From positions 147,948,885 to 148,012,884 of the forward strand of contig NC_053038.3 of NCBI RefSeq assembly GCF_002575655.3: a DNA stretch of 64,000 nucleotides, read 5' to 3'. Each line of letters starts with the position of its first letter. Within the stretch, counting starts at the first letter, position 1. The notes below the pieces were generated by a model. That model was not told the origin of the DNA, ran no database searches, and was given only the letters and a program-made list of their open reading frames with translations. Position numbers and translations under genes: made by a program. Source of the stretch: Aegilops tauschii subsp. strangulata. Lineage: Eukaryota; Streptophyta; Magnoliopsida; Poales; Poaceae. Below are positions 1-10,547 of this stretch, piece after piece.

Positions 1-695
1 GGCGGGCCGGCCGTGGGCCGAGCGGGCCGCGGCGGCGGGAGGCTGGGGCAGGCGTGGTGGAGGGCGACGGGGCCACGTGGCACACTCCGGTTGGCTGCTG
101 GCGCGGCGGCGGACGTGTCAGGCGGGGGCGCTGACATGTCCGGCGGCGCGAGGAGGAAGAGGGCTAGGGTTTGATCATTATTTGAGGAGGGGGAGGTGTT
201 TATATAGGCATAGGGAGCTAGGAGAGGGCTATTGAGGTGCGATTTTCGCCCACACGATCGCGATCCAATGACCGAGAGCATGAAGGGGGTTTAGATGGGC
301 TAGTGGGCTGTTGTGGAGGGGTGCTGGGCTGCAAAGAGAGAGGGGTCCGGCGGTTAACCATTGGGGCATCAAACGACCTCCAAATGGAACGAAATTCGAC
401 AGGCGGTCTACCGGTGATATACCAAGACCACATGTCAACTCTCGGCCCATTCCGAGAAAGTTTTTCTCCTTCTCACGAAAAAAGGATCTGGAAGGTGCGG
501 CGGGTGCGTGTGAGAGTGAAAGGGCTCGGAATGGACAACGGAGAGAACTAGGAGACCCGTTCGGATGCAAGTTTTGAAAAACATGCAGATGAAATGCACA
601 TGATGACATGGCAAAATGCAACACGTAAGCAAATGACATGGCAACGACGACGAATAACTGGAAGACACGTGGTGCATCAGACTCAGGGCGTCACA
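1..695 (-). repeat. Left (3') LTR, partial
   Basis: Aligns with about 3560-4260. The right copy has an extra GCGGTTAAC unit near 3915 and scattered substitutions. The GC-rich part at 1-150 is cut by the window edge. The plus-strand end GTCACA at 690-695 gives a TG start on the minus strand. Confidence 0.7.
199..206 (-). promoter_or_regulatory. TATA box of left LTR
   Basis: The minus strand reads TATATAAA here, followed by a pyrimidine- and GC-rich leader. The same arrangement occurs in the right LTR at 3757-3764. This fits an LTR promoter firing on the minus strand. Confidence 0.5.
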
Positions 696-3224
696 ACTCT
701 CCTCCACTAACAGAAGATCTCGTCCCGAGATCTTAGGAACGAGAAGGAAGAGAAAGAGGATAAGGAGGAATAAGAGCACAAAAGAGAAGGTGAACAAGAC
801 CGAGAGCACTCGGGTAGAAAAGAAGAATGGTGTTTTATGACGAGAATCAAAAGCTCAAGGCATAAGATAGACTCTGAAACCACTTCGGTTAGAATAAGAT
901 AGAAACGGAATAAGAATGAAAGAATTCGGATAGCATCCTAGTAGAAAGGAAAACAGAGATTGGCAAGAAAATGATTTCAAAAAAGGACTTGACACTCCGG
1001 TAAAATGAATAAGCAAGGATAAAACTAGATGATGGGCGAAAAGAGCAACATCACACTGCCTCCGGACGAAAGAATAGAAAGAGTGGAATGAAAAGAACGG
1101 AGAATAAAATGACAACTTCTACCACAATTGAGATTGAAAAGCATCCTTACGAAGAAGGGTTGAACGAAGTTGTTGGAAATTCAACAACGAAAAGAGTAAG
1201 GTTGTTGTGGGCTTATGGAAAACATCTCAAAATTATGAGGTGATAACCGGCCACAAAAGGAAATGATTGAATAGCTGAGAAGAACGAAGAAATGCAAAAT
1301 CCAATTCAAAAGAATACGGAGAATTAATTGCACTTCGAGACGCAAGAGGAAAAGATACTTGTGCTCCTCCAACAAGAATCTTGATGAACACTTGAAGGAT
1401 TAATTAAATCCTTACGAACCACCGTGAAGAACTCCGGTAACAAAAGAATCATGATATAGAATTGAAGGATGAAAAGAATAAGATTTGAAGACTTGCAATG
1501 GTTTTTGATGGAGCTTCGCGACGATATAACTGAGAAAACATGGAACTCCAGAAAAGAAAAAATGAGCGACTTAGAACCGAGATATTATTCACATGAACAA
1601 TGTCCGAAGGAAGGAATTAATCAACTTGATGAAAGAAGAATAAGAATTATGTTATGCTTATCCTTCATCAATTAAATTGATGAGAAGCAATGGATTGCAT
1701 ACAAATTATTTGCGTTGGAAAAGATTAAGGGGAGATATAGCGCAAAACTTGGGAAGGTCTTCCTGAACCACCGGTAGGACTAGAAGGAACGAATGAATTG
1801 ATATGATGAGAACGGAAGTGAAATCCTTCAACGAACCATCGTGGCAATGAAAACGAACGAAGAGAAGAGAACGAATCACCAGAAAGAATTTGAAAACAAA
1901 CAAAGATACTTGAGTAAATCAAGATGCAAGAGAACGAAGAGATCGCGAACTGATTAAAGAAAGCTTGAACGAAGCACCGGTACAAATATGGGAACGAACG
2001 AAGCTGAAAACTTGGAACGAAGAAATATTCTGAAATGGAGACCTCCGGATAATCGAAACGGAAGACAACTTCTGAAATACTCCGGATGAGTAAGAAAAGA
2101 ATTTCTGACAAACGGAATAATTTGAGAGGATAACATGAAGTAGAACCATGAATCTTCGAGAGAACGGTCAAGATTTAGAGGAGAACACTTCTTTGCTCTT
2201 CAAATGTTGAGAATGACGACGAGGAATACCACCAAAATTGTTGAGATGCTTCGGGAGAATGAAAAGCGAAGAGGTTGAGCCAATAATGAAAACAATTTGA
2301 AATCGACCTTGGAAAAGCATCTGACCAATGAATTTCATTCTTACATCAAACTTCGAAAATAATTTGAGAATAACTCCGGGAATATTAGAAGAGTCACGTA
2401 AGATCTTGGGAAAAGACCTGTGGGTTAGGGCCCACTGAAAAGAAAACACCGTTGGAAAGGATTATTGAATGAGAAATGATGCACCGGAACGATTGAAAAA
2501 CTTTAATGAGGCGACAACCTCGAATAGAACGAACGAGTCTTGAGCGAATACACGAATCTCCTGGGATATCTTTAGAACTCTGGAACAATTGAATAGCGAG
2601 AGGCGAATGAGCAAGGAAGAATATTTGAGCCAACGAAAAGAACAAGCTCAACACCGAATACTTGAACTGGATCCACTGGAGAGAAAACGAGACGAACAAT
2701 GTTTAACTAGATAAGAATTCACCGGTTGAGACAATTGAGGAAAGACTGAAGAGGCTCCACACGAATGAAATATATGCTCGAATAGAGGCTCAGACTCCGG
2801 GAAGAAAAGGGGTGGGAGGGCGGGAAAAACAAAGGCAACTTGGAGCGGGGAACCGACGAAATACTTGTAGAGAAAAGTACCGGTTGAAATAATTGAGGAA
2901 AGAATGTAAAGGCTTCGCACGAGTATGATGGATACTTGATTACGGACTCCGAGAAGAAAAAGGTGGGCGGGTGGGAAAAAGAAAGACAACATCATACGGG
3001 GAAACAACGTCGTTGTGAAAGAGCTGAGGATTGATTTCGCTAAAGACGACGAGGGTCGAATGACTCGAAGAGAAGTGCGCCGGATGAAAAGAGCTGACCT
3101 CGCAACGAACGACAACTAATTGCGTGATCCTAATTAAAATTGAAGGGGAAGAGGAGTATATCAAAATACCTACGTCAAGATTTCTCACCAGAGCAACGAA
3201 GGGGCTAAGGAGTAAAAAGAAGTC
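696..3224. other. Coding-free, purine-rich internal region
   Basis: About 2.5 kb with strong strand asymmetry: the plus strand is rich in A and G, the minus strand in T and C. No gag, protease, RT or integrase motif is recognisable on either strand; the minus-strand reading frames are low-complexity artefacts. Short CACCGGT, ACTCCGG and CTCCGGA motifs recur irregularly. Blocks at about 2720-2879 and 2880-3010 are diverged copies of one another, suggesting old tandem duplication. I see no primer-binding site at the right-hand boundary. Confidence 0.5.
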
Positions 3225-4260
3225 CTACTCGGCCGGCACGCGGATGCGGCGGCGTGCGTGGATGCGGCGGACGGCTGCGGGTCGGCGGGAGGCACTGGCG
3301 GGGGACGGCAGCGGGTCGGCGGCGAGTGGCGCGGGCCGCGCGGGGCTCGGGAGCGCTGTGCGGCGGCGGCGCGGGGTGGTGGTGGCCGGCGATGGAGTTC
3401 GGCGAGCGGGCGCGATGGCGGCGGCGGAGTCCGACGAGCGGGCGCTAGAGGCACACGATGGCGGGCGGCGAACGGGTCGGGAGGGCGCCGCCTAGGCCCG
3501 GCGGCCGTGGGAGGAGCGGGCGGCGCGGGCGAGTGGACTCGGGGGCGTGGCTCGGGCCCGGCGCGGCCCGGGGCTGGCCGAGCGGGCCGCGGCGGCGGGA
3601 GGCTGGGGCAGGCGCGGTGGAGGGCGACGGGGCCACATGCACGCTCCGGTGGCTGGCGGCGCAGTGCCGGACGTGTCCGGCGGCGGCGCGGACATGTCCG
3701 ACCGCGCGAGGAGGAAGAGGGCTAGGGTTTGACCATGATTTGAGGAGGGGGAGGTGTTTATATAGGCATATGGATCCAGTAGAGGGCTATTGAGATGCGG
3801 TTTTCGCCCACACGATCGTGATCCAACGACAGAGAGCATGAAGGTGGTTTAGATGGGCTAGTGGGCTGTGGTGGAGGGGTGCTGCGCTGCAAAGAGAGAG
3901 GGGTCCGGCGGTTAACGCGGTTAACCGTTGGGGCATCAAACGACCTCCAAATGGAACAAAATTTGACAGGCGGTCTACCGGTGATACACCAAGACCACAC
4001 GTCAACTCTTGGACCATTCCGAGAACGTTTTTTCCTGCTCATGAAACAAGATCTGGAAGGTGCGGCGGGTGTGTGTGAGAGTGAAAGGGCTCGAGACGGA
4101 CAACGGACAGAACTGGGAGACCTGGTCAAATGCAAGTTTTGAAAAACATGCAGATGAAATGCACATGATGACTTGGCAAAATGCAACACGCAAGCAAATG
4201 ATATGGCAACGACGATGAATAACTGGAAGACACCTGGCGCATCGGACTCGGGGCGTCACA
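3225..4260 (-). repeat. Right (5') LTR
   Basis: From about 3560 to 4260 this matches the left LTR. The extremely GC-rich stretch 3225-3560 precedes it and is probably LTR too, but its partner would lie left of the window. The start is therefore approximate; the end at 4260 (GGGCGTCACA) is secure. Confidence 0.55.
3757..3764 (-). promoter_or_regulatory. TATA box of right LTR
   Basis: The minus strand reads TATATAAA, at the position equivalent to 199-206. This is the copy that would drive a full-length transcript. Confidence 0.5.
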
Positions 4261-4665
4261 CTCGCCCACAAGCATATCATCTCCTCCGACACATGCCCTC
4301 GATGTGCTATGCTACCCGAAGATTCCATGCACCTCTTAGTCACCTGCCCACTTGCCAACCGAATTTGGCAGCGCATTGGTATCCTTCCTCAGACCGACGA
4401 CATCACTGAGCTTCGGGATACTCCACTGCCCCATCACCTACCCCAAAAAGCATGGTCTCTGGTTCTCATGTCACTACTATGGAAGATCTGGGCAGCGCGT
4501 AATGATATGTTGTTTAGGAGCGTTGATCAATGTTCTGTAATAACCCTTAGGGCCCTTATTGCTGATTTGGATCTTTGGTCACACCATCTCATGGAGGCAA
4601 GTGACAAGGAGGACGTATTCTCGTGGCATTCCTACCTCTCTGCACGCTGCACCGTGCCTATGTAA
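4261..4665 (+). pseudogene. LINE reverse transcriptase C-terminus (zf-RVT-like), fragment
   Basis: The translated frame has a Cys-x2-Cys pair (CPRC), an acidic EDSMHLL segment, then CPLANRIW. This is the Cys/His pattern (C-x2-C ... HL ... CP-x-A-x3-W) that ends many plant LINE polyproteins (zf-RVT, PF13966). About 60 further residues lead to a stop at 4663-4665. This part has no frameshift, but the fragment lacks the polymerase and endonuclease, which would lie upstream. It is a piece of a TE protein, not a host gene. Confidence 0.7.
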
Positions 4666-4744
4666 TTCTTTACTTGCTGCCTCGGCAGCCTTTGAGTAAT
4701 ATATTCAGGTGGTGAGCTCCCCCCACAGCTGATTCTAAAAAAAA
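4261..4744 (+). mobile_element. LINE 3' end with poly(A) tail
   Basis: Coding sequence of the C-terminal zinc-binding region of a plant L1-type reverse transcriptase (4261-4665) is followed by a short 3' UTR and an A tract ending at 4744. The coding frame is already open at 4261, directly next to the LTR end at 4260. The rest of the LINE is therefore presumably on the far side of the element at 1-4260, outside the window. Confidence 0.7.
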
Positions 4745-4747
4745 GGA

Positions 4748-5108
4748 GCTACCTAGGTAGGTGATTAGAGGGCTGTTGCGAGCAACCGCGGTGAGCGCGT
4801 CGTGGACTGCATGCGAAGTCCTGCCGCCTAGGCACGTAGGAGTGTGTTGTTGGTGCAGGCGTTGCATGCCGATAGTGGACGCGGCTATGTAGGAGGGTGG
4901 GCAAGGCCCTGTGCGTGAGTGCGCCTGGGTTATAAACTCCATGTACTGCTGCTGGTTTGTTGTGGCGAGCCGGTGTTAAGAAATACAGAGAAAAGGTTGT
5001 GGCTATTTGTGCGGCCAAGCCACCAAATATTGTGCCCTCTACTTCTTCTACCTCTAGTCCTAAGTGAGAGAGAGAGAGAGAGAGAGCTAGTCTAGGGTTG
5101 TGCCAACA
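4748..5108 (+). repeat. Left LTR of gag-only element
   Basis: Matches 6254-6609. Both contain GGGCTGTTGCGAGC near the start, AAGAAATACAGAGAAAAGG in the middle, a GA-repeat tract and the end TGCCAACA or CGCCAACA. The left copy has a longer GA tract. Confidence 0.75.
5066..5087 (+). repeat. (GA)n microsatellite in LTR
   Basis: A GA dinucleotide tract of about 22 bases. The right LTR has a shorter tract at the equivalent place (about 6577-6587), so the difference arose after insertion. Confidence 0.8.
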
Positions 5109-5125
5109 TTTGCTATACAGAGCTT
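5109..5125 (+). promoter_or_regulatory. Degenerate primer-binding site
   Basis: TTTGCTATACAGAGCTT directly follows the LTR end. It resembles the initiator-Met-tRNA complement TGGTATCAGAGC with several changes, which gives plus orientation. Confidence 0.55.
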
Positions 5126-5147
5126 CAGTGCGATCCTGCCGGTGGCC

Positions 5148-6015
5148 ATGACGCTCGTTCCACACGCCGGCGGTGCGGGCACGATGTCATTGCAGCAGCC
5201 TCCGTTGACGACAATGAATTACACCGCTTGGCAATCAAGTCGAAGGCTATCCTTTTACGCCCAGGGGCTGTGGAGTGAGGTGGCTCCGGCGGAGGGCGCG
5301 GCGGTTGACACCGAGAAGAGCAAGACGGTGCGCGGCGATGCTAGGCGCCCTGCTAGAGGACTTGCTGATGTAGCTGGCGACAAAACCACGGCGAAGGAGG
5401 TATGGGACTCCCTCAATGTGCGCTTCGTCGGTGCTGATCATGTGTAGGCGGTGCAGCGTGCGATGCTGCGGGGCATGTTCGATCTCCCGCAGATCAACGA
5501 TGGCGACGAGCTAGATGACTACGCCGAGAAGGTCAGCGGCATGGCGGCGAGGTACGCGATGCTCGGGTCAACGCTCGATGACAGCGCCATGGTGAAAAGT
5601 TGCTTGACACCGTGCCGGACCGCCTGTACGTCGTGGTGGCCGGAATCGAGCAATTATGCGACATGGAGGAGATGGCGTGCGAGGAGGCGCTTTGACGACT
5701 CAAGGCATTCGAGGAGCAGACGCGGCAGCGCATGCAGGCCAGTGGCGAGCGTGCGGACGGACAGCTGATGATGACGGTGGCACAATGGGCGGCTCGGGAG
5801 CGACGGCAAGGCGGACGCGGCTTCGGCGACCACGACGACGACGGCGTGGCGCGGTGAGCACATCGTCGGGCAATGGAGGGAAGCGCCATGGACGCTGCTA
5901 CAAATGTGGGGAGCACGGACACTTCCGGCACAAGTGCCCAGAGCAGCGAAAAGGACCGGCGGCGGAGCCGACTCTCCTGGCCAGCGCCAATGTCGACGAC
6001 AATGGAATCCTCTAG
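5148..6015 (+). pseudogene. Copia-type gag with CCHC zinc knuckle, broken
   Basis: Starts at the ATG at 5148. The N-terminal part has NYTAWQSS and KEVWDSLNVRFVGAD, typical of the copia capsid domain (DUF4219/UBN2 type). After an in-frame TAG at 5445-5447 the same frame continues with FDLPQINDGDELDDYAEKV and RYAMLGSTLDD. Near 5597 the reading shifts frame (VPDRLYVVVAGIEQ follows), with another stop near 5693, then shifts again to a zinc knuckle CYKCGEHGHFRHKCP (about 5898-5942), a perfect C-x2-C-x4-H-x4-C. Protease and pol are absent. It would package RNA in virus-like particles if intact; this copy is dead. Confidence 0.75.
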
Positions 6016-6253
6016 GCCGTGGCTTAGGATGTGTGTGTTGGAATAAGCCATGGCGTGTGGTGCGGTCGGGCCCATCGGGTGCGCGCAGGACGTGGGGGAC
6101 GCACTAGTGCGATCGGGCTCGTCGGGCGCGTCGGGTGCGTGCGGGACGTGCGGGATGCAGCAGAAGCGTGGCGTGTGTGCGTAAGTATGCATGCTTGTGT
6201 AGTGTGTCTACTTGTAGCAGTTGCATGTGTATGTGGCGTGGTGGTCAGCCGCA

Positions 6254-6609
6254 TGAGCTAGCTAGCTAGGTGGTCAGCGGGCTGTTGCGAGCAGCCGCGG
6301 TGAGCGCATCGTGGGCTGCATGCGGAGTCCAGCCGCCCCAAGCGCATAGGTGTGCATTGTTGGTTCAGGGCGTTGCATGCAGATCGTGGACGCGGCTGTG
6401 TAGGAGGGTGGGCAAGGCCCTTTTGCGTGAGTGCGCCTGGGTTACAAAATCCGTGTACTGCTGCTGGTTGTTATGGCGAGTCGGTGTTAAGAAATACAGA
6501 GAAAAGGTTGTGGCTGTTTGTGCGGCCAAGCCACCAAATATCACGCCCTCTCCTTCTTCTACCTCTAGTCCCGAGTGAGAGAGAGAGCTGGTCTAGGGCT
6601 GCGCCAACA
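6254..6609 (+). repeat. Right LTR of gag-only element
   Basis: Begins TGAGCTAGCTAGC and ends GCGCCAACA, followed by AAGGA, which matches the five bases before the left LTR. Confidence 0.75.
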
Positions 6610-6614
6610 AAGGA

Positions 6615-7010
6615 GTGGGCGGTTGTGCTATTTTTTCGACCATCTACCTGGTGAAAGGAAGCAACTTCACATGCTACTAATTTTGTCAGCTACTGCAGCC
6701 ATCTTCGGAAGTTCACCTAGACTTAATGTCATGGCAATGTGTAAACCTAAATATAGCAGGGTCTATTTTCCCAAGAGTCACTTTTCAGCGATGGAACGCC
6801 ATGAGCCGCGTACCGTCTGAAACACTGACCATAAGATCTGTTGCTGCTACTAGCAGAGAGCTACAACAGCAAGCATTTTGCGATCCAGCAACTGTGGAGA
6901 CGAAGGAAACTGGCTAGAAGACATAATTTAGTGAGAAGGATTGGATTACCTACTAGTTTGGAATGTGCAGTCTGAGTGGCGTTTGTTGGCTTGCTGTCGA
7001 GTTCTTGGGG
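6615..7010. other. Unclassified DNA between two elements
   Basis: About 400 bp with no recognisable TE domain, LTR or gene. It resumes after the large nest at 43580. The last five bases, TGGGG (7006-7010), are the left target duplication of the nest. Confidence 0.5.
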
Positions 7011-7808
7011 TGTAGGATCGAAAGTAGGTCTAGAGGGGGGTGCTTAGACTACTTGACCAAATAAAAATCTAGCCTTTTCCCAATTTTAAGTCTTGGCAGA
7101 TTATAGCAACTTAGCACAACTCAAGCAATCAACCTACACATGCAATTATAATAGTATAGCAGCGGAAAGTAAAACATTGCATATGAAGGTAAAGGGAATG
7201 GTTTGGAGAAGGCAAACGCAATGTAGACACGGAGATTTTTGGCGTGGTTCTGATAGGTGGTGCTATCGTACGTCCACGTTGATAGAGACTTCAACCTACG
7301 AAGGGTAACGGTTGCGCGAGTCCACGGAGGGCTCCACCCACGAACGGTCCATGAAGGAGCAACCTTGTCTATCCCACCATGGCCATCGCCCACGAAGGAC
7401 TTCCCTCACTTGGGTAGATCTTCACGAAGTAGGCGATCTCCTTGCTCTTACAAACTCCTTGGTTCAACTCCACAATCTTGTCGGAGGCTCCCAAGTGACA
7501 CCTAACCAATCTAGGAGAGACCACTCTCCAAAAGGTAATAGATGGTGAGTTGATGACGAGCTCCTTGCTCTTGAGCTTCAAATGATAGTCTCCCCAACAC
7601 TCAACTCTCTCTCACAGATTTGGCTATGGTGAAAAGATGATTTGAGTGGAAAGCAACTTGGGGAAGCCTAGAGATCAAGATTCTTTTGGTTGGATTGGAA
7701 TGTCTTCGTCCCAACACATGAGTAGGTGGTTCTCTCTCAGAAATTGAGTAGTGGAAGTGTAGGCACGTTCTGATGGCTCTCTCTTGAAAAGAGAAGGGGG
7801 TGGAGGGG

Positions 7809-7816
7809 TATATATA
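7809..7816 (-). promoter_or_regulatory. TATA box, left LTR of level-1 element
   Basis: TATATATA between GGGG and GCCTCC. On the minus strand it lies immediately downstream of the palindrome array. The equivalent in the right LTR is 42719-42726. Confidence 0.55.
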
Positions 7817-7855
7817 GCCTCCACACAAAATCTAACCGTTACACACATTTGACCC

Positions 7856-8312
7856 AACTCGGTCAGACCAAATAAGTGAACTCGGTGAGTCTGATTCAGT
7901 TCAAAATGTGAACGTTAGGATTTTTTGTGGGACTATCATGATCAACTCGGTGGGACTGATGCGCTAGGGTTAGGGCAAAACCTCATCTCGGTGTGACCGA
8001 TTGCATGAACTTGGTGGGACCAATTTAAACAATGAGTAAACAGAGAGTTGGTCTGGCAAACTCGATGGGTCCGATCGCTCATTTCGGTAAGACCGAAACG
8101 TTGCAAAAGAGAAATAGAGAGTTTACATTGCGAACTCGGTGGGACCGATTGCTCATTTCGGTGGGACTGAAACATTATAAAAGGAAACAGAGAGTTTGCA
8201 ATCCCATCTCGGTGAGACCGAAATCCCTATTGGTGACATGGGACCGATTAGGATTTCTGGCTATGGCTATATCAAAAGAACTCGGTGGCGCCGGATGGAT
8301 CAAATCGGTGGG
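7856..8312. repeat. Array of TCGGT-n3-ACCGA near-palindromes (left LTR)
   Basis: About 14 copies of a 12-15 bp motif, such as CTCGGTGGGACCGAT or CTCGGTGAGACCGAA, spaced irregularly at roughly 20-50 bp. Each is an imperfect inverted repeat (TCGGT/ACCGA). Several copies in this LTR have decayed. Confidence 0.7.
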
Positions 8313-8666
8313 GCCGAGTTTGACTTTAGGTTTATGACATATTTGGATTTCAGAAAGTGGTTGAGGGCTTTGGGGCATATCACTAAGCATTTTGAGCAAG
8401 TAGACCATTAAGCAAGACCTCACCCCCTTTTAATAGTATTGGCTTTTCCTATGGACTCAATGTGATCTTGGATCACTAAAATAGAAATGAAGAGTCCTGA
8501 GGTTTTGCCAATATTTGTCCTTAGCATTTTGAGGGGTCTACATCTCTAGTCCATGCCATGCCAATCATTGAACTTTCTGAAATATTCAACTTAAATGGAT
8601 ATTTGTTCAATGAGCTATATGTTTTTATGAATTACCAAAACCACCCGGGGATTAGTTGCACTTTCA

Positions 8667-8683
8667 ATCTCCCCCTTTTTGGT
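8667..8683 (-). promoter_or_regulatory. Polypurine tract of level-1 element
   Basis: The plus strand ATCTCCCCCTTTTTGG reads as a purine run on the minus strand, ending at the LTR start. This is the standard plus-strand primer position. Confidence 0.6.
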
Positions 8684-9151
8684 AATTGATGACAACATAT
8701 AGATCAAAGCTTCGACAAATGATAATATGAATGAAATACATCGTTGCTTTGAGAAGTATGTGATAAGCAAGAGCTCCCCTAAATTTTTGCATTATTTAAA
8801 TTGTGCTTTTGAATGCAAATGCACAATCGATTAGGATCATGGGTTACTCTTCCATTTCACATACATAACATGCACTCATCACCAAGGAAAACATGATTGA
8901 TCATACACATGTATTAAGATATCATCATTCAAGCACACATTGAAGCATAGTATGATCAATCACATGATCGTAAGAGTATCTCACACAAGCACAAATATTG
9001 TAGCAAGAAAACAATCAAACGACAAGTAGAAAGAGAGGCAAACAAAGTGAAAAACACACACTCTCTATCGAAGCCTATGATCTATACACTTTCTCCCCCT
9101 TTGGCAACAACTTACCAAAAAGCTTGAAAATGCATAGTGCTATGCGACACT
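8684..9151. other. 3' untranslated part of level-1 element
   Basis: AT-rich sequence between the polypurine tract and the end of the downstream ORF. I recognise no coding sequence in it. Confidence 0.4.
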
Positions 9152-10158
9152 CTAGGCATGATCTCTGGAGCTCGTGAAGTGGTCTTCTGGCTGGTGGCTC
9201 CGGTGTGCGTAGATGGTGTGGAGAGGATAGCATCTGCAAACGCTTTCGAGGATGTCTGAGGAACTGCAGGAGTTGCAACTGGAGGAACAACAGTGGCAGT
9301 TGCAAGCTCTGGAATCTCTGTCAACTGGCACAGCTATAGACCTATTTGCTCTTGGCACTCTCTGAAATGCATTTGTAGTTGGCATGCCACTCCTGTCCTC
9401 AAGGTCTTCCTATATCTTCTCAACTATGGTCTGGATCTCAGTTACCTTCACATCTAAATCATGAAGATTTGTCTCAAAGATCCTCTCAAGGCTCTCTTAA
9501 TTTTGATTCAGGGTGGCTAGTCCTTTCTCTATTCTCACAGTTGTCTCAAGCAGATAGCTGAGCTGATCTTGCTTGGTCTTGAGATTCACAGCTGAGACAT
9601 TTGGCACTTTTGAAGTCTTTGCTACCTTTGCTTTCTCTCGCTTCTCCTAAGCCTCTATAGAAGATGGATGTGATGCATCCATGACAACAACATTGTCCTC
9701 AAAGTCTGGCCTCGGCGGAAGGTGCTCTTTGTCTAGTAGATATGTCCCTGTTCCCATCTTGGAGTTGATGAGCATCTGAATGTGGGGGCATATCCACATG
9801 ACCTCTTCTGATTTGCAGCAGTCCTCTTGATAGTTTCAACAATCAAGGTCATCACCTTGAACTTCTCTGGCACATCAAACATATGCAGCAGATTGATTGA
9901 ATGACCATGGATCATCCTATGATCTCCTGATTTGGGCAACAGAGTGTGCCTCAGTATAGTGTTAATAGTGGTCAAACCTGACAACAGATAGTAAATTGAC
10001 CAAAACTTGTGAGTCTCAGAGTCATCATCAGGAATTTCCTTGTACATATGTGCAATGGCCCTGGGCTTGGCCAAATCGATTTGTACACTTCGGTCAGACC
10101 GAGTAGTACATGTGCAATGGCCTGGGCCAAATCGGTGAGGCCGAATACTCCAAATCAA
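9152..10158 (-). pseudogene. Downstream ORF resembling plant transposon protein PF20167 plus coiled coil, broken
   Basis: The first part (10158 to about 9780) has FWSIYYLLSGLTTIN, ILRHTLLPKSGDHRMIHG and LLHMFDVPEKFKVMTLIVE, resembling the putative plant transposon protein domain (Transposase_32). A frameshift near 9785 moves to a second frame with GTYLLDKEHLPPRPDFED, then a Lys/Glu-rich, probably coiled-coil tail. That tail has three stops: TAG 9649-9647, TAA 9499-9497 and TAG 9412-9410, each where Gln (CAG/CAA) fits. It ends at 9152. The function of this family is unknown; it replaces pol in this element. Assignment rests on remembered motif similarity. Confidence 0.55.
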
Positions 10159-10507
10159 TCGGTCCGAGATGAGTTCGGCGGAAACCTAACCCTAAGTTTT
10201 TTCATCAAAACTAATCTAGAGGAAGTTTTGGTTGGATAGAATGATCTCAATCGTGGCTAGAAACATGGCATTAACCTTTGTGCAAGAGTCAGAGTTAAGG
10301 AATAGACAAAGGGATCGATTTCGTACCCTAACTTGGCGACAAACTCGCTACGGCAACAATGGCGGCGAAGATACCCGTTGATGGCGCTGGAGACTAGCCG
10401 CAGGAGGGCGCTGGCGACGATGGAGACGATCCGGAGACCAGGAGGGGAGGCAGAGCTGGGCAGGCGCGGTTGGAGGTTTGAAGTAAGTTCCAGAATTCAA
10501 CCCGCGG

Positions 10508-10518
10508 ATATATATATA
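10508..10518 (-). promoter_or_regulatory. Putative internal TATA box upstream of the downstream ORF
   Basis: ATATATATATA next to GGGT on the minus strand, with GC-rich, leader-like sequence following towards 10300. A palindrome array lies immediately upstream on the minus strand (10548-10752). The order array, TATA, leader repeats that of the LTR. Confidence 0.4.
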
Positions 10519-10547
10519 CCCAGTCATTGTCCGTGTGTCCGACTGGA

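Larger units (their letters stand above)
1..4260 (-). mobile_element. Gypsy-like LTR retrotransposon, non-coding, left end outside window
   Basis: Positions 1-695 and about 3560-4260 are diverged copies of one sequence and are read as the two LTRs. Both end on the plus strand in GGGCGTCACA, so on the minus strand the LTR starts TGTGACGCCC. Minus orientation is supported by a TATA box in each LTR and by a purine tract (GTGGAGGAGAGT on the minus strand) just outside the left LTR, where a polypurine tract belongs. The body between the LTRs has no gag or pol. The right LTR abuts LINE coding sequence at 4261, so this element probably inserted into that LINE. The left target duplication is outside the window, so insertion cannot be proven. 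Confidence 0.7.
4748..6609 (+). mobile_element. Short gag-only copia-type LTR retrotransposon (TR-GAG-like)
   Basis: Two direct repeats of about 360 bp (4748-5108 and 6254-6609) flank about 1.15 kb that encodes only a copia-type gag. A degenerate initiator-Met-tRNA primer-binding site follows the left LTR. AAGGA at 4743-4747 and 6610-6614 is a likely 5-bp target duplication; the right LTR begins TGAGCTA, and the left copy seems to have lost its first three bases. With LTRs, PBS and gag but no pol, it matches the architecture described for terminal-repeat gag-only retrotransposons. It would depend on another element's RT and integrase. Confidence 0.7.
7011..8666 (-). repeat. Left (3') LTR of level-1 element
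   Basis: 1656 bp; matches 41921-43574. It holds a TATA box at 7809-7816 and an array of near-palindromes at about 7856-8312. Confidence 0.85.

Noticed and set aside
435..3115. Many minus-strand frames of 60-155 codons, rich in Ser/Phe/Leu
   Set aside because: They mirror the purine-rich plus strand; composition explains them and no TE domain is present.
3258..3725. Long GC-rich open frames on both strands of the first right-hand LTR
   Set aside because: Extreme GC content removes stop codons by chance; the translations are Gly/Arg/Ala repeats without domains and lie inside an LTR.
7856..8312. Palindrome array considered as a CRISPR array
   Set aside because: Repeat units are about 15 bp, spacing is irregular, and the context is a plant LTR; no cas genes.
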